From NCBI GenBank assembly GCA_950022295.1, contig OX465600.1:236117782-236181781 (forward strand): DNA of 64,000 nucleotides, read 5' to 3'. The notes under the pieces are model-generated. The model saw only the letters and a program-made list of their open reading frames with translations. It was not told the origin of the DNA and ran no database searches. The stretch's first letter is position 1; each line of letters starts with the position of its first letter. The DNA is from Bromus sterilis. Taxonomy: Eukaryota; Streptophyta; Magnoliopsida; Poales; Poaceae. Of the stretch, positions 1 through 10,671 are shown one piece after another. The position numbers and the translations under genes were made by a program.

Positions 1-145
1 CTTTACCAACTTCTTGTGTCTCTTGGAGTCCTACGGGAGTCAAACCCTATCCTCTACATAGGGGAAATTTTCTGCTACGCTAAATCTCACCTTCCACTTG
101 GGGTAACCAACGAGGAGTGAGAGAACTATCTTCCTCGCTGTATCA
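1..145 (+). repeat. 3' end of an Athila-like LTR (element A)
   Basis: These bases match the last part of the LTRs of B (ending at 2309) and D (ending at 12255): the stretch reading CACCTTCCACTTGGGGTAAC, then the terminal GTATCA. A primer-site relic follows after 10 bases, so this is the tail of a 5' LTR whose start lies outside the window. It is read directly from the repeat comparison. Confidence 0.85.
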
Positions 146-155
146 AGCTAATTTA

Positions 156-177
156 TAGCGCCATTGTCGGGGACTCC
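156..177 (+). other. Degenerate tRNA-Asp primer binding site of A
   Basis: The site resembles TGGCGCCGTTGCCGGGGACTCC, which is complementary to the 3' end of plant tRNA-Asp, but has several changes (TAGCGCCATTGTCGGGG). It lies 10 bases after the LTR end, as in the other Athila-like elements here. The mismatches suggest an old, inactive copy. Confidence 0.75.
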
Positions 178-303
178 AGTCTACAAGATAGGGGAGTTGC
201 ACACTATCTTTTATCTTTGCTTTTTAGTCTTGTTAGTTTATCTTTCAGTTTTTTACTTTTTTGTCCCTTATAAAAAATAGCAATAATACCTATTACCTTT
301 CTT

Positions 304-679
304 GTGTGGTCAAGTATGTTAGGAGTTGGTACTATGAGGGAATCCGAGGTCTTGGATTTCCATCAAAGGAACGGGGAGAATATGAAGAAGGCATGGGACA
401 GAATTTCTGAAGCACATAAGGCAAATATGCCTTGGTTACCTATAAGAATTGTGCTTAGAAAATTTTACTTTGGCCTTTTGAAGTGGTTTAAGCACTCTCT
501 TGATCTTATAGCTGAAGGAGACTTTTTGGAGTGTGATGAAGCTAGAGCTCTTGAAATTATAGATGGTCTATCTAGTTATTTTTTTTATGATGGTATTGAT
601 ACTGTTATAGACAGAATTACTACTATCGAGAAGAAGCTTGATGCTCTAGACTTAAAAGGAGTAGAAAAGCCAAACCCTC
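304..679 (+). pseudogene. Gag-like fragment of element A, interrupted by B
   Basis: An open frame of about 125 codons, beginning at a GTG with an ATG a few codons later, resembles the small-gag protein of element D (12425). Both share a segment with GENMKKAW or GESLKDAW, then a LLRNFY or VLRKFY block and a conserved ALEII or ALNVI helix. This pattern belongs to the C-terminal half of plant retrotransposon gag (capsid) domains. The frame is cut at 679 by the LTR of B. The five bases before that LTR are CCCTC, a possible target duplication whose partner is not visible. I did not find the rest of A in the window. Confidence 0.6.
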
Positions 680-2309
680 TGATACGTCCCAAACGTATCT
701 ATAATTTCTGCTTGCTCCATGCATGTTTTCTGTGACTTTGCCATGTTTTGCTTGAACTTTCATACACTTTTGAGCATATTTGGACTAATCTATTAACCCA
801 GTGCACCCAACTTCCAGTTGCTATTTTCTGCTGTTTTTGTATTTTAGGTTTTCCGGCCATTAAAAGCGCTCCAAAAAATCCAGAAAAATCAGATAAAAAA
901 TCAGCGATCCGGAAGCTTTTGGAATCACCAAGGCAGCGGAGGGGGACCACCACAGGGACTCTAGAAGGGTACCTGGCGCGGCCCCACCCTAGGCCGCGCC
1001 AGGGGGCCTCCTGGCTGCCCTGTGGGTCCCCTCGATGCCGCCTCCGTCTATATTTAGCCCTCGGGGTGGAAACCCCCTAATATCGATCTATTTTCCGCGA
1101 ACTCGCCTCTGTACCGCCGCCGCCGCTGATTCAAGATCGGGGCTGCCTGGAGAAGCTGCCCCGGCACCCTGCACTAGCACCCTGCCGGGAGGAGGAACCC
1201 CCTCTGGGAGACCATCCATAGCCCTGGACGCCTCCCAGATGCGCTGTGAGTAGTCCCCCTTGGACCATGGGTCCGTGACCAGTAGCTATGTGATGTACCT
1301 CTCCCCTCTTTGCTTCCACTTTCGAGACCTCGTGAGGTGCCTCAGATGATCGATGCGCTTTTGTAATTTCTGTTGTTGCTATGTTGAGTTTGCTGGGATC
1401 TGATGGATTATGAGACTATGTTCAGATTGTGATGAGTAATATATTTGCTTCTTCTCTTTTATATTTTGTAGTTGAGTAAATTCTTGCATGTTCTCCGTTG
1501 CAGTATTTTGCTTTGGCCAAGTAGTTTCCTTGCAACTCCAAGAGGGAGTGTTATGCTTGATTGTGGGTTCAGCCCCTTGATGTCTAGCTTGAGTGACAGA
1601 AACATGAGACTAGGGGATGTGTTGTTGCCACGAGGGATAAATCAACGGTGCTTGTACTCGCGGGGTGCATGGATTGTTTACTTTACACAAAGTTCTTTTA
1701 ATGCAGTTGTTTGTTGCTTTGAGTTTACACTTTCGGTGGGATTCGCAACTTAATACCAGCGAGATGTTCTGGATAGATATCTCAAGGTCGATGATTTGTA
1801 GTAGATGCAGTTGGATTTCGGTCTACTTACCTTGGCATACTGCCCATTGCTTTTGAGCCCTTCCTTTATTTGCAGCATAGTTAGCATTGTGGTGCCTTCA
1901 TAATTCTGTCAATTTCCCAGCTGTGATTTGTTTACCTCGCTAGCACTTTTATCTTCTTTTGGGAGAGAGACATCACTAGTGAAAATCACGGGACCCCGGT
2001 CCATCTTCACATTATTGTTCACACCCTCAGTTTACTTTCAGTCTTTACTTTCAGTTCCACTTTTATCTCTTGCGTTGATCCTTTGTAAACAGCAAGGCCG
2101 GAGGAATTGACAACTCCTCTGTACTCGTTGGGAGCAAAGGTATTTGTTGCTGTGTGCAGGTCCACGTCAAGCGCCGTGACACCTACTTGTATTGCTGTGA
2201 GTCCTACTGGAGACAAACCTTGGTATCTTCACCAAGGGAAATTTTCTACTACGCTACATCCAACCTTCCACTTGGGGTAACCAACGAGGAGAGTTGACAC
2301 CCTGTATCA
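680..2309 (+). repeat. 5' LTR of element B (1,630 bp)
   Basis: It starts TGATACGTCC at 680 and ends GTATCA at 2309, so the termini are inverted repeats (TGATAC/GTATCA). The first 20 bases also form a hairpin, GATACGT-CCCAA-ACGTATC. It aligns throughout with the D LTR (10672-12255). It includes a TATA-like promoter near 1048 and a CCGCCGCCGC tract soon after. Open frames within it on both strands are not shared as proteins between copies, so I left them out. Confidence 0.88.
1048..1057 (+). promoter_or_regulatory. TATA-like box of the B LTR
   Basis: CTATATTTAG lies in a pyrimidine-rich stretch of the LTR and is conserved at 11025 in D and near 16515 in the D 3' LTR. Its position and conservation suggest the element promoter. 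No transcript evidence is available. Confidence 0.5.
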
Positions 2310-2319
2310 AGCTAATTTC

Positions 2320-2340
2320 TGGCGCGGTTGCCGGGGATTC
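2320..2340 (+). other. Primer binding site 1 of B (tRNA-Asp type)
   Basis: TGGCGCGGTTGCCGGGGATTC begins 11 bases after the LTR end. It differs at about two positions from the tRNA-Asp complement seen intact at 12266 in D. The position is correct for priming minus-strand DNA synthesis. Confidence 0.8.
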
Positions 2341-2394
2341 CAAGGTACAACAAGTAGACTGGTCCCGTCAACTCCCTAGCCAGAAAGTAATTTC

Positions 2395-2416
2395 TGGCGC
2401 TGTTGCCGGGGACTCC
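2395..2416 (+). other. Second, downstream primer-site copy in B
   Basis: TGGCGCTGTTGCCGGGGACTCC repeats the primer site 75 bases after the first, again preceded by AATTTC, with one mismatch to the tRNA-Asp complement. The sequence after it (CTACAAGATAGGGGAGTTGC) is what follows the single primer site in A and D. The upstream copy and the roughly 50-base spacer are therefore the added part. Confidence 0.8.
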
Positions 2417-2529
2417 AGTCTACAAGATAGGGGAGTTGCACACTATCTTTTATCTTTGCTTTTTAGTCTTGTTAGTTTACCTTTCGTTTTTGACTTTTGT
2501 GTCCCTTATCAAAAATACCTGCTGCTACT

Positions 2530-4566
2530 ATGGGTTCCAATGAAAACACCAAGTTGTGTGACTTCACTAGTCACAACAACAGTGACTTTATCTGCACTCC
2601 TATTTCTCCACCTGCCACTTCAGCACCTTCTTATAAAATTGAACCTGCTTTGCTTAATCTTGTTATGAAAGATCAACTATGTGGTGCTAGAGATGATCTT
2701 GCTTTGCATTTAAATAATTTTATTGAGCTTTGTGATATGCAAAAGTACAAAGAAGTAGATGGTGATATTGTTAAGCTTAAGCTTTTTCCTTTATCCTTGA
2801 GGGATGAAGCTAAAATCTGGCTGCAATCCTTACCCAAGAACAGTATCGATTCTTGGAGTAAATGCAAAGATGCTTTTATAGGGAAGTACTATCCCCTGCT
2901 AAAATTATTCAATTGAGGAGTAACATTATGAATTTCAGACAATTGGATAATGAACACGTTTCCTAGGCATGGGAACGTATGAAGACGCTTGTCAAGAACT
3001 GCCCCACACATGGACTGACTACCTGGATGGTTATCCAGACTTTTTATGCAGGCTTGAACTTTACCTCGCGGAACCTGTTAGATTCGGCCGCGGGAGGAGC
3101 TTTTATGTCAACCACACTTGGTGATGCCACAAAGCTACTTGCTGAGATGATGCTGAACTACTCTCAGTGGCACACCGAAATATCTCCAACTGGTAAGAAG
3201 GTAAATTTTGTCGAGGAGATCTCCTCTCTAAATGAAAAGGTTGAACTTATCATGTCTCTACTTACAAAGCAAGCTCCTATTGATCCTCAGGATGTTCCTT
3301 TAAATTCCTTGGTTTCTCAAGAGCAAGTAGATGTGAATTTAGTCTCTAGAAACAACTTCAACAATAATGCTTATAGGAGTAATTTTGGTAGCAACAATCC
3401 TAGGCCTTTCCCATCCAACAACTATGGGAACAACAACACTTATCCTAGCACCAAAAATTCCACCTTTGAACTAGAGACCTTGCTCAAAGACTTTATCACT
3501 ACCCAAAAAGCCTTCAACAAGAGTGTGGAAGAGAAATTAGATAAATTATATACCCTCTCGTCGAAGGTAGACAATTTAGCCCACGAAGTAGAATTGCTTA
3601 AAATTAGAACTTCTCCCCTCGAGGAGAGGAAGGTCACTCCTATGAATGCTATCCAATTACAAATTAATGAAAACATTAGGATGATGGCTAAACTTAAAGA
3701 GAGATGGGCTAGATAAAAGGAGGAAGAAGATAGAATTAAGAGCCTTCCTACACACCATACTGTAGCCACTATCCAAGTAGTTCGGGATGTCCAAACTGTT
3801 AGCACCCATCACACCCCTAGTCCCACTGGACCTACCAATGGTGATGCTACCACCTCAACCATAGATGAAAAAACCTCTATGAACATAGAGGCTTTCAAAC
3901 AAGTGAGCCTAAATGATCACTACCTCCTTGATAGATAGTAGTGACCTAGACTTTGACAACTGCACTTTACCTGAAGTTATTGGTTTCCTACACAAGATGT
4001 CTAGAGACCCCCACACTAGCACACTTAATCTTGCCTTCACAGAGCATATCACCAATGCTCTAACCGAAGTTAGGGAGGAGAAGCTTAGACTAGAATCCTC
4101 CATACCTAGGAAGCTATAAGATGGTTGGGATCCTATGATACAAATCAAATGGAATAACTTCTCTTGTTATGCTCTTTGTGATGTTGGAGCAAGTACCTCT
4201 GTTATGCCCAAAAGAATGTATGATATGCTTGAATTGAAACCTTTTGATCCCTGTTCTTTTGGTGTTCGTCTTGTTGATTCTTCCGTAAAGAAGCCTTTGG
4301 GGAAGATCGACGATGTTCTTATCATTGTCAATGACAATTATGTTACCGTTGATTTCACTATGATGGACATTGAGTGTGAGCCCTCTTGTCCAATTATTTT
4401 GGGACGTCCTTTTCTTCGCACAGTTGGTGCTGTTATTGACATGAAAGAGGGGAATATCAAATTCCAATTCCCTCTCAAGAAAGGGATGGAACATTTCCCT
4501 AGTAAAAAGATTAAGTTACCTTTTGAGTCCGTCACACGGGCTATTTATTCTCTTGAAAAGACTTGA
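2530..4566 (+). pseudogene. Broken gag-aspartic protease gene of B
   Basis: The first ATG at 2530 opens a gag reading frame containing the capsid-type segment LKLFPLSLRDEAKIWLQSLP. Several lesions follow. There is a one-base loss near 2893 (frame ends at 2916), an in-frame TAG near 2963, a TAA at 3714-3716 where H has a glutamate codon, a 4-base duplication near 3940 that shifts the frame, and a TAA near 4117, again at a glutamate codon of H. The last part (4135-4566) is an aspartic protease domain with the active-site motif CDVGASTSVMP and the later ILGRPFLRT segment. The central part is Asn-rich (NNYGNNN) and followed by a probable coiled coil. Gag would form the particle and protease would mature it. 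The gene ends after protease with no RT. Confidence 0.85.
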
Positions 4567-4575
4567 TCTTCTGCT

Positions 4576-4630
4576 TTAAGCCTAGCTAATGGCTCTAAAG
4601 AAGCGCTTTAGGGAGGCAGCCCGCAACGAA
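4576..4630 (+). promoter_or_regulatory. Conserved post-coding hairpin motif (B copy)
   Basis: Directly after the protease stop, the motif AAGCCTAGCTAATGGCTCTA is followed by AGGGAGGCAGCCCG (4610-4623), an inverted repeat around AGGCAG. The same arrangement occurs at 13282 (D), 37651 (H) and, on the minus strand, 20991-21004 (E). It looks like a cis-acting RNA or DNA element rather than coding sequence. Its role is unknown. Confidence 0.5.
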
Positions 4631-5210
4631 TTTAGGTTTTTCTTTTTTGCTTTTCTTCTGTTATTAGTGGTCTTGATGATTGTTACTACTGTAGCAACAT
4701 CATTGTATCTTTACTTTTCAAGCTTTGTGCCAAGTTATAGCCTCATATGACAAGGGAAGTGAAAGTTGTGACATGCTGTCCGAAAAACAGATTCTGTCCC
4801 CGTGATGGAAAAAATCACAGAAAATTACCAGTTCACTTTTTGAGCTGAATTGTTTACACAGCATGCTCTATAAAATTACGAAACTTTCGTATGTTCTGAG
4901 TTTTTTGATTTGAGTTGCAGAAGTATCCCTAAAAAATTATTTACTACCTGTTATTCTCTTTTTCACAGATTCTGCCACGTTTTGTCTCTCCTAACTTTTG
5001 CAAACCTTAAGCTTGCTTTTTCTTTGCAAAAACCTTTTCGAAATCTTGAGAAACAGTAGCTCTTCAAGAATATCTTTATTTGCAGTAGAGGAAACCTAAT
5101 TTAATAAGGTACTAACCTCTCTAATCAGTTTACAGTGAGTTATGTCTGAAGGGAGTTTTCAAGTGTGCGATGGAAGATGATGAAAGAAGATCCGGGAGTG
5201 TCAAGCGCTG

Positions 5211-5300
5211 AAGCTTCGGGGTGCCCCCATGCATCCCCAACAAATATTCAAGGACACTCAAGCGTCTAAGCTTGGGGATGCCCCCGTGCATCCCCTTCTT
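5211..5300 (+). repeat. Doubled GGGGATGC hairpin (B copy)
   Basis: Two near-identical units about 55 bases apart each read AAGCTTGGGGATGCCCCC, then ATGCATCCCC or GTGCATCCCC. Each folds as an 8-bp stem (GGGGATGC with GCATCCCC) and a 6-base loop. The first stem has lost one base here. Equivalent pairs are at 9181-9263 (C), 13885-13968 (D), 38224-38305 (H) and 20328-20406 (E, minus). Confidence 0.75.
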
Positions 5301-6042
5301 CATCAACAATTATCAGTTCGTCCCTCGTTGCACTATATTTTTATCACTTCATGCGTTATGTGCTATGCTTGGAGCGTCCCGCTCTTTACTTTTCTTAGGT
5401 TTGTTTTTTCTTTGTTTGCTGTAGTAAAAAGTTATACCCCAGCTTTCTTTTGTGTGGGAGAGAAACACGCTCCGTTTGAAGTAGAACTCCTCATAGGATT
5501 TGCGTGCTTATTTTCTTAGCTGTGAGTTGTTCTTTTTCTTTTCTTAGCTGGTGCCCTGTTTAGTTGTAGTGCTTTAGTTTTCTTCTAGAGATTTTCTTTT
5601 TCTCAGGTTGAACTTTCCATAGGTTGCATGTTTATCTTTTTTAGAGAGTTTGCCTGTTGCACTGAGTTTTGTGTCTTGACTAGAAAGTAGGTAGTTGAAG
5701 TTGCTATTCTCTTTGTACTAGTAACTTGCAATAGTTTTGAGGTATTGACCAGAGTAATGTTTGAACTTATGGTGTCAAGAGCTCTAGCCTATTAGTTATA
5801 GATGTCGTATTTTAGGCAAACCGTGTTATTTTCCAAAACCAAAACCCCTGTTGAGAACTCTAGCTACTAGATGGATCACTAACCTCTGGAGGGTTTGAAT
5901 ATTAGAGTACACTCACGTACCATGAGTCGAGGATGCACAAGGATAACCAAACCCCCATACACTCCTTCTGGGGTACTTGTCTCTTTGTGAACCTCCTGAT
6001 TAGATTGAGAGTTACCGATAATAAGTGCATGAGTTCTTCGGA

Positions 6043-6285
6043 CTAATGTGAGTAGTCGAAAGTTGACACTTCCACCTCCCATATTTTTCTAGCCTCTTTT
6101 GTGTCGTGCATTGCCTTCTTCTCACTCCGAGAGTTGGCGTCCACCTTCGCCGATACATCCAAACCCTTGGCATGATACGCTGTGTCATCATAAAACTCCT
6201 TATATCCTTCCTCAAAACAGCCACCATACCTACCTACAAGGCATTTCCATAGCCTTTCCGAGATACATTGCCGTGCAACATCCAC
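6043..6285 (-). pseudogene. Short conserved antisense ORF (B copy)
   Basis: On the minus strand this frame encodes a hydrophilic peptide with GRYGGCFEEGYKE and AKGLDVSAKVDANS segments. The same peptide appears in C (9876-10271), D (14768-14962), H (39062-39319) and E (plus strand, 19321-19602). A one-base difference shifts the first part into another frame relative to C and H. Function and expression are unknown, and it may simply be a conserved non-coding stretch that happens to stay open. Confidence 0.35.
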
Positions 6286-6916
6286 CTTCTCATGACTTGA
6301 TCTTCATGTCATACATGCTACTTGCTTCATCGATGAGCCGCATGCTAGTGGGGCCTTTCCCTAATCATTGCTCCATGACGCGCTAGTATCATTGCATATC
6401 CTGCTATCCTGTCAGAGGCATACATTTGCATCATGATAGTTACATCTTCTTAATGTGAGTACCTTTGTAAAGTGTGAAAGATCTCCTATATTCTTGTAAA
6501 ATAGATTGTTGCCCTTAAGTGAGGAAAAGATCCCAAAGATGAAAAAATCAAAAGATCCAAAGAGGACAAATGAGAGTTAAATAGAAAGATCCATTGAGGC
6601 CACCAAAAAAATACAAAAAAAATAGAAAAATGAGAAATGAAATAAAAAGAGAGAAAGGGGCAACACTACTATTCCTTTTGAGAGATCCACACTAGTACTT
6701 CATCCTCTATCCCTTGTACTCTATAGAGATCATCATACATGCATATAGCTATGTGGGTACCCTTCACACTATAGAACTTGGCTTGTATATTCCAATGATG
6801 AGCCTCCTTAACGAGCCTTCTTGAGAAAGCATGTTAGATGCGCGCCCACTAGTTCCCATGGAGAGCTTTTAGCTCACATGTGCATCCGTTGCATGGAAAT
6901 CCCTACTGCTCACATC

Positions 6917-8796
6917 ATATCCGAAGAATTCTCCGAAGGGAAATACCACTTCAGTATGCAAAACCATGAACAATGAAATGCATGTCAATCATTTCAAGAA
7001 ACACATTATGAACTCTATCTATTTGAGACTAACCACAAGGAAAGCATGAACCACTAGGAAAGCATTGTAAACATAGCACTATGTCGCTACAAGCTGGTCT
7101 CTAATCATAAGTACATGCATATGTACAAAAGTAGAAACAAAAAGAGTTCATACCGACTTTCCTTGTTGCATCCCTTTTGTCGATCTTTGTCATTACTGCC
7201 TTGTCACTTGCACGACCGAACGTGGGAAGTATAATCAAATGCCATCACGGACACGAGCTGAACTCTGAAAACAAAGGAAACTAAAGAGAGAAAGGGAATA
7301 TTTTTTGGGTTTTTCAAAGGTTTAACTAAAGAAAAGAAAATAGAAATCTTTTTGTCATTTTTGCATATTAAAAAGAGCAAAGAAGACCGGGGAAAAACTT
7401 CGAAAAAGATCGAAAACAAAAATAAAAAGAAAACGGATAATACAATGGAAAAGGGAGAAGGGCACGTACTCCCCCAAGCTTAGGCTTTTGGCCTAAGTTG
7501 GTAGCAGCTACTGCCCCCAGGAGCCTCCTGCTCCGGGGTAATGCTAAGTCCAGGAGTCGTATGAGCCCTCCGGTGCGTACACCGAAGTCCTCTGGTCCTC
7601 CCATGAGGAAGGTCCTACGCTCCAAGCGGAAGAAGACCCCTCGCCATGCTCGGTGAAGGTCTCTCTCTAGAAAGGTGGGAACTCACCATGCTCCTCCTCG
7701 TCGAGCACAACCCCCTCCATGGGGTTATGCGACTGGTAGTGAGCCATGAACTCATCGAACTGAAGATAGTTGAAGGACTATCCGTTCCTGCGAGTGTTAT
7801 CAAACAAAAGTGGTGCAGGTAGAAAGATCTCACGAGTAATGGTCTTTTCAAACCTCAAAATATAATCAAGGTTACCAAACTGGGGAGTCATGGTAACAAA
7901 CTTATGCCTCTTCATAGCAGCAAGATCGAGACTTGTGTATGTAAAGGGAATATCATCAGGATGTGGGGTGTTCTCAATAGACTCAAGGATAAGTGTGGCG
8001 TAAACGCCACCATATAAGTCGCCCTTGTTACTGTTCGTAACAAGGCGCCGAGCAATTAAGGCACCCACATTATAATCATTCTTATCAGAGAGGGTGTTCG
8101 CATAAATAGCGAAATCTGGTGCAGAACCACTGCTCGTGTTGTCACGAGCGAACACCTCTCTAGCAACAAAATACGCGAAATACCTGAGGTGGGGAAACAA
8201 AATGCTGGTAATCCTCGTGCACCGAATGTCGGTCTCCTCCTGGTAACAAAGGGAGTTGAAGAGGGTCCTCAACTCGGAAGGCTAAGAGGTCATCTTCACC
8301 GTCTGACCAGCGTTCGGAACACCTATTATATCACAAAACTGTGCCAAAGGCATGGTTATGAGATCATTATAAAGTTCGAACTCAACGGTTCCAGCATCAT
8401 GGTTATGACGAAAACTGTTAACAAAGCAGGAGGTGAGCTTCTTGTATTGTATCACACGACATAATGCTAGCCGTGTCAAAGCTGCATTGGCACAAAGCCC
8501 ATAAAATTCCTCCTTAATTCCTGCAGCTGTAAGAAAATCATCGCACGGATACATTTTGCGCATGCTGGACTTGTGTCTTCCAACAACTCCAGGACACCTG
8601 ATCTTCATTGTAGCTCACCCTAACTGCTGAGGGTGAAGCTGCAGCTCTAGTGAATCGATCAGAGTGCTCGGGCTTCTTCTTCCCAAGCCACCCCTTTGCT
8701 TTTCCTAGCAAACTCATTTCTGATTTTTTTTGACAATTCACAAAAACAAGGATTTAAACAAAGTGAGTTGAGGCAAACTACTCTACTCACTTACCA
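6917..8796 (+). mobile_element. Segment of element C carrying an antisense ORF
   Basis: This segment has no counterpart in B, D or H. It begins at an abrupt junction (CATCATAT then CCGAAGAATT) and ends near 8797, where the shared Athila-like non-coding sequence resumes (TTTGAGCTGAATTGTTTACA). It includes the phrase CCCCCAAGCTTAGGCTTTTG near 7470 and the antisense ORF 7778-8741. From 6917 to about 7450 I see no gene, only AT-rich and purine-rich sequence. I read it as the interior of another Athila-like family joined to B by recombination. Confidence 0.5.
7778..8741 (-). pseudogene. Antisense ORF of unknown function in C
   Basis: The minus strand holds a long reading frame in three parts. An N-terminal piece (8741-8538) is Lys-rich. 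The main frame 8608-7778 has 277 codons and one in-frame TAG at 8282-8284. The two pieces are in different frames, so a shift lies near 8608. The main frame includes the segments MKIRCPGVVGRHKSSMRK and LYNDLITMPLAQFCDIIGVP and an ALIARR motif. I recognise the general pattern of antisense ORFs carried by some Athila- and Tat-like plant elements, but not a biochemical function. It runs opposite to the element and would need its own promoter. Confidence 0.55.
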
Positions 8797-9875
8797 ATTC
8801 ATCTGTTTGAGCTGAATTGTTTACACAGAATGCTCTATACAATTGTGAAACTTTTGTGTATTATAATTTTTCTTATTTGAGTTGCAGAAGTGCCCCGAAA
8901 AAATTATTTACTACCTGTTGTTCTGTTTTTCACAGATTCTGCCATGTTTTGCTTTTCCTTACTTTTGCAAACCTTAAGCTTGCTTTTTCTTTGCAATTTT
9001 TTTTGGCAATTTTGAGAAACAGTAGCTCTTAAAGAATATCTTTATTTCCAGTGGAGAAAAATTATTTTATTAAGGGTACTAACCTCTCTAATCAGCTTAT
9101 GATGAGTTATGTATGAAGGGAGTTTTCAAGTGTGCGAGGGAAGATGATGAAAGAAGAACCGGGAGTGTCAAACGCTCAAGCTTGGGGATGCCCCCATGCA
9201 TCCCCAATAAATAATCAAGGAAACTCAAGCGTCTAAGCTTGGGTATGCCCCCCGTGCATCCCCTTCTCCATCAACAATCATCAGCTTGTCCTTCGTCTCA
9301 CTATATTTTTATCACTTCATGCGTTATGTGCTATGCTTAGAGCGTCTCGCTCTTAGGTTTCCTTTTTAGTTTTTTTAGCTTCGCTTGCTGTTCATAACAA
9401 GTTAGACCCCAGCTTACTTTGTGTGGGAGAGAAACACGCTCCACTCCAATCTAGAACACATTATAGGATTTTTCATGCCTATCTTTATATGTTGTGTGTT
9501 CTTTATCTTTTCGTAGCTACTGTCATGTTTAGCTCTTAGTTTTCATGCTTTTATTTTTAAAAGAGATTTTTCTAGTTTGTTGCTAGAACTCTCTGGAGTT
9601 TTCATGTTTATCTTGTTTAGAGAGTTTGCATGTTGCACTGAGTTTTGTGTCTAGACCTGGAGTAGGTAATTGAGGTTGCTATTCTTTTTAGTAGTAACTT
9701 ACAATAGTTTTTAGGTATTGTTTTGAGTAATGTTTGGACTTTTGGTGTCAAGAGCTTTAGCCTATTAGTGATAGATGTCGTATTTTGGGCAATCCGTGTT
9801 TATTTTCAAAACTTAAAAAATTAGTTGAGAACTCTAGCTACTAGATGGATCACTACTCTTTGGAGGGATCGAATG

Positions 9876-10271
9876 TTAGAGTACACTCACGTACCATGAG
9901 TCGAGGATGCGCAAGGATAACCATTCCCCCATACACTCCTCCTCGGAGTACTTGTCTCTTTGTGAAATCTCCCTATTAGATTGAGAGTTACCGATAATAA
10001 GTGCATGAGTTCTTCGGACTAATGTGAGTATTCGAAAGTTGACACTTCCACCCTCCCATATTTTTCTAGCCTTTCCTGTGCCGTGCATTGCCTCATTCTC
10101 ACTCTGAGAGTTGGCGTCCACCTTTTCTGATACATCCAAACCCTTGGCACGATACGCTCTGTCATCATAAACGTCCTTATATCCTTCCTCAAAACATTCA
10201 CCATACCTACCTATCAAGGCATTTCCATAGCCTTTCCGAGATACATTGCCATGCAACATCCACCTTCTCAT
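9876..10271 (-). pseudogene. Short conserved antisense ORF, longest copy (C)
   Basis: This is the longest version of the conserved antisense frame, 131 codons. It starts MRRWMLHGNVSRKGYGNALI and continues through GRYGECFEEGYKDVYDDRAY. The same start is present in H (39319) and, with a K for an R, in E (19321). No domain is recognised. The context is purely retrotransposon 3' non-coding sequence, so coding status is uncertain. Confidence 0.35.
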
Positions 10272-10666
10272 GACTTGATCTTCATGTCATACATGCTACT
10301 TGCTTGATCGATGAGCCGCATGCTAGTTGGGCCTTGCCTTAATCATTGCTACATGACGCGCTAGTATCATTGCATATCCTACTACACTCGCAAAGCCATA
10401 CATTTGCATACTTCATGATAGTTACATCTTCTTTATGATATGAATACTTTTGTAAAGTTTGAAAGATCTTCTATACTTCTTGTAATATATAGAGTGTTGC
10501 CCCTAAAGTGAGGAAAAGATCCCAAAGAGGACAAAATTAAAAGATCCCAAAGAGAACAAATGAGAGAAATAGAAAGAGCCATTGAGGCCACCAAATAAAT
10601 AAAAAAATAAAAAAAGGAGAAAAAGAAATAAAAAGAGAGAAGGGGGCACACTACTATTCCTTTTGA

Positions 10667-10671
10667 GAGAT
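10667..10671. repeat. Target-site duplication GAGAT, left copy (element D)
   Basis: GAGAT immediately precedes the 5' LTR of D, and the same five bases follow its 3' LTR at 26326-26330. In B and D the uninterrupted sequence reads TTTTGAGAGATCCACACTAG, confirming the insertion point. Confidence 0.92.

Larger units (their letters stand above)
680..6916 (+). mobile_element. Element B: Athila-like Gypsy element with gag-protease only, 3' end lost
   Basis: B consists of a 5' LTR (680-2309), a doubled primer site, a broken gag-protease gene (2530-4566) and a long 3' non-coding region. It carries no reverse transcriptase, RNase H or integrase, so it looks non-autonomous. Its sequence matches D and H over the shared parts up to about 6914, where it switches abruptly to unrelated sequence (element C). 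It therefore lacks its own 3' LTR here. Assignment to the Athila-like group rests on the tRNA-Asp primer site, the CDVGAS protease and the AAGCTTGGGGATG type 3' end of relatives. Confidence 0.75.
4567..6916 (+). other. 3' non-coding region of B
   Basis: This region is shared with C, D, E (reversed) and H. From the left it holds a conserved hairpin (4610-4623), a T-rich stretch, the doubled GGGGATGC hairpin (5211-5295), a pyrimidine-rich stretch, a short antisense ORF (6043-6285) and a purine-rich tract (about 6480-6660) with repeated AAAGATCC units. No sense gene is visible. It breaks off at about 6914 instead of reaching a polypurine tract and LTR. Confidence 0.7.
8797..10671 (+). other. 3' non-coding region of element C, left of the D insertion
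   Basis: It matches the 3' region of B, D and H in order: T-rich part, hairpin pair (9181-9263), the short antisense ORF (9876-10271), and the purine-rich tract up to TTTTGAGAGAT. It stops at 10671 where D is inserted. The continuation (CCACACTCGTACT) is found at 26331, after D. Confidence 0.8.

Noticed and set aside
5211..5300. CRISPR-like or satellite array
   Set aside because: Only two units are present per element copy, there are no spacers of uniform size, and the context is a plant retrotransposon.
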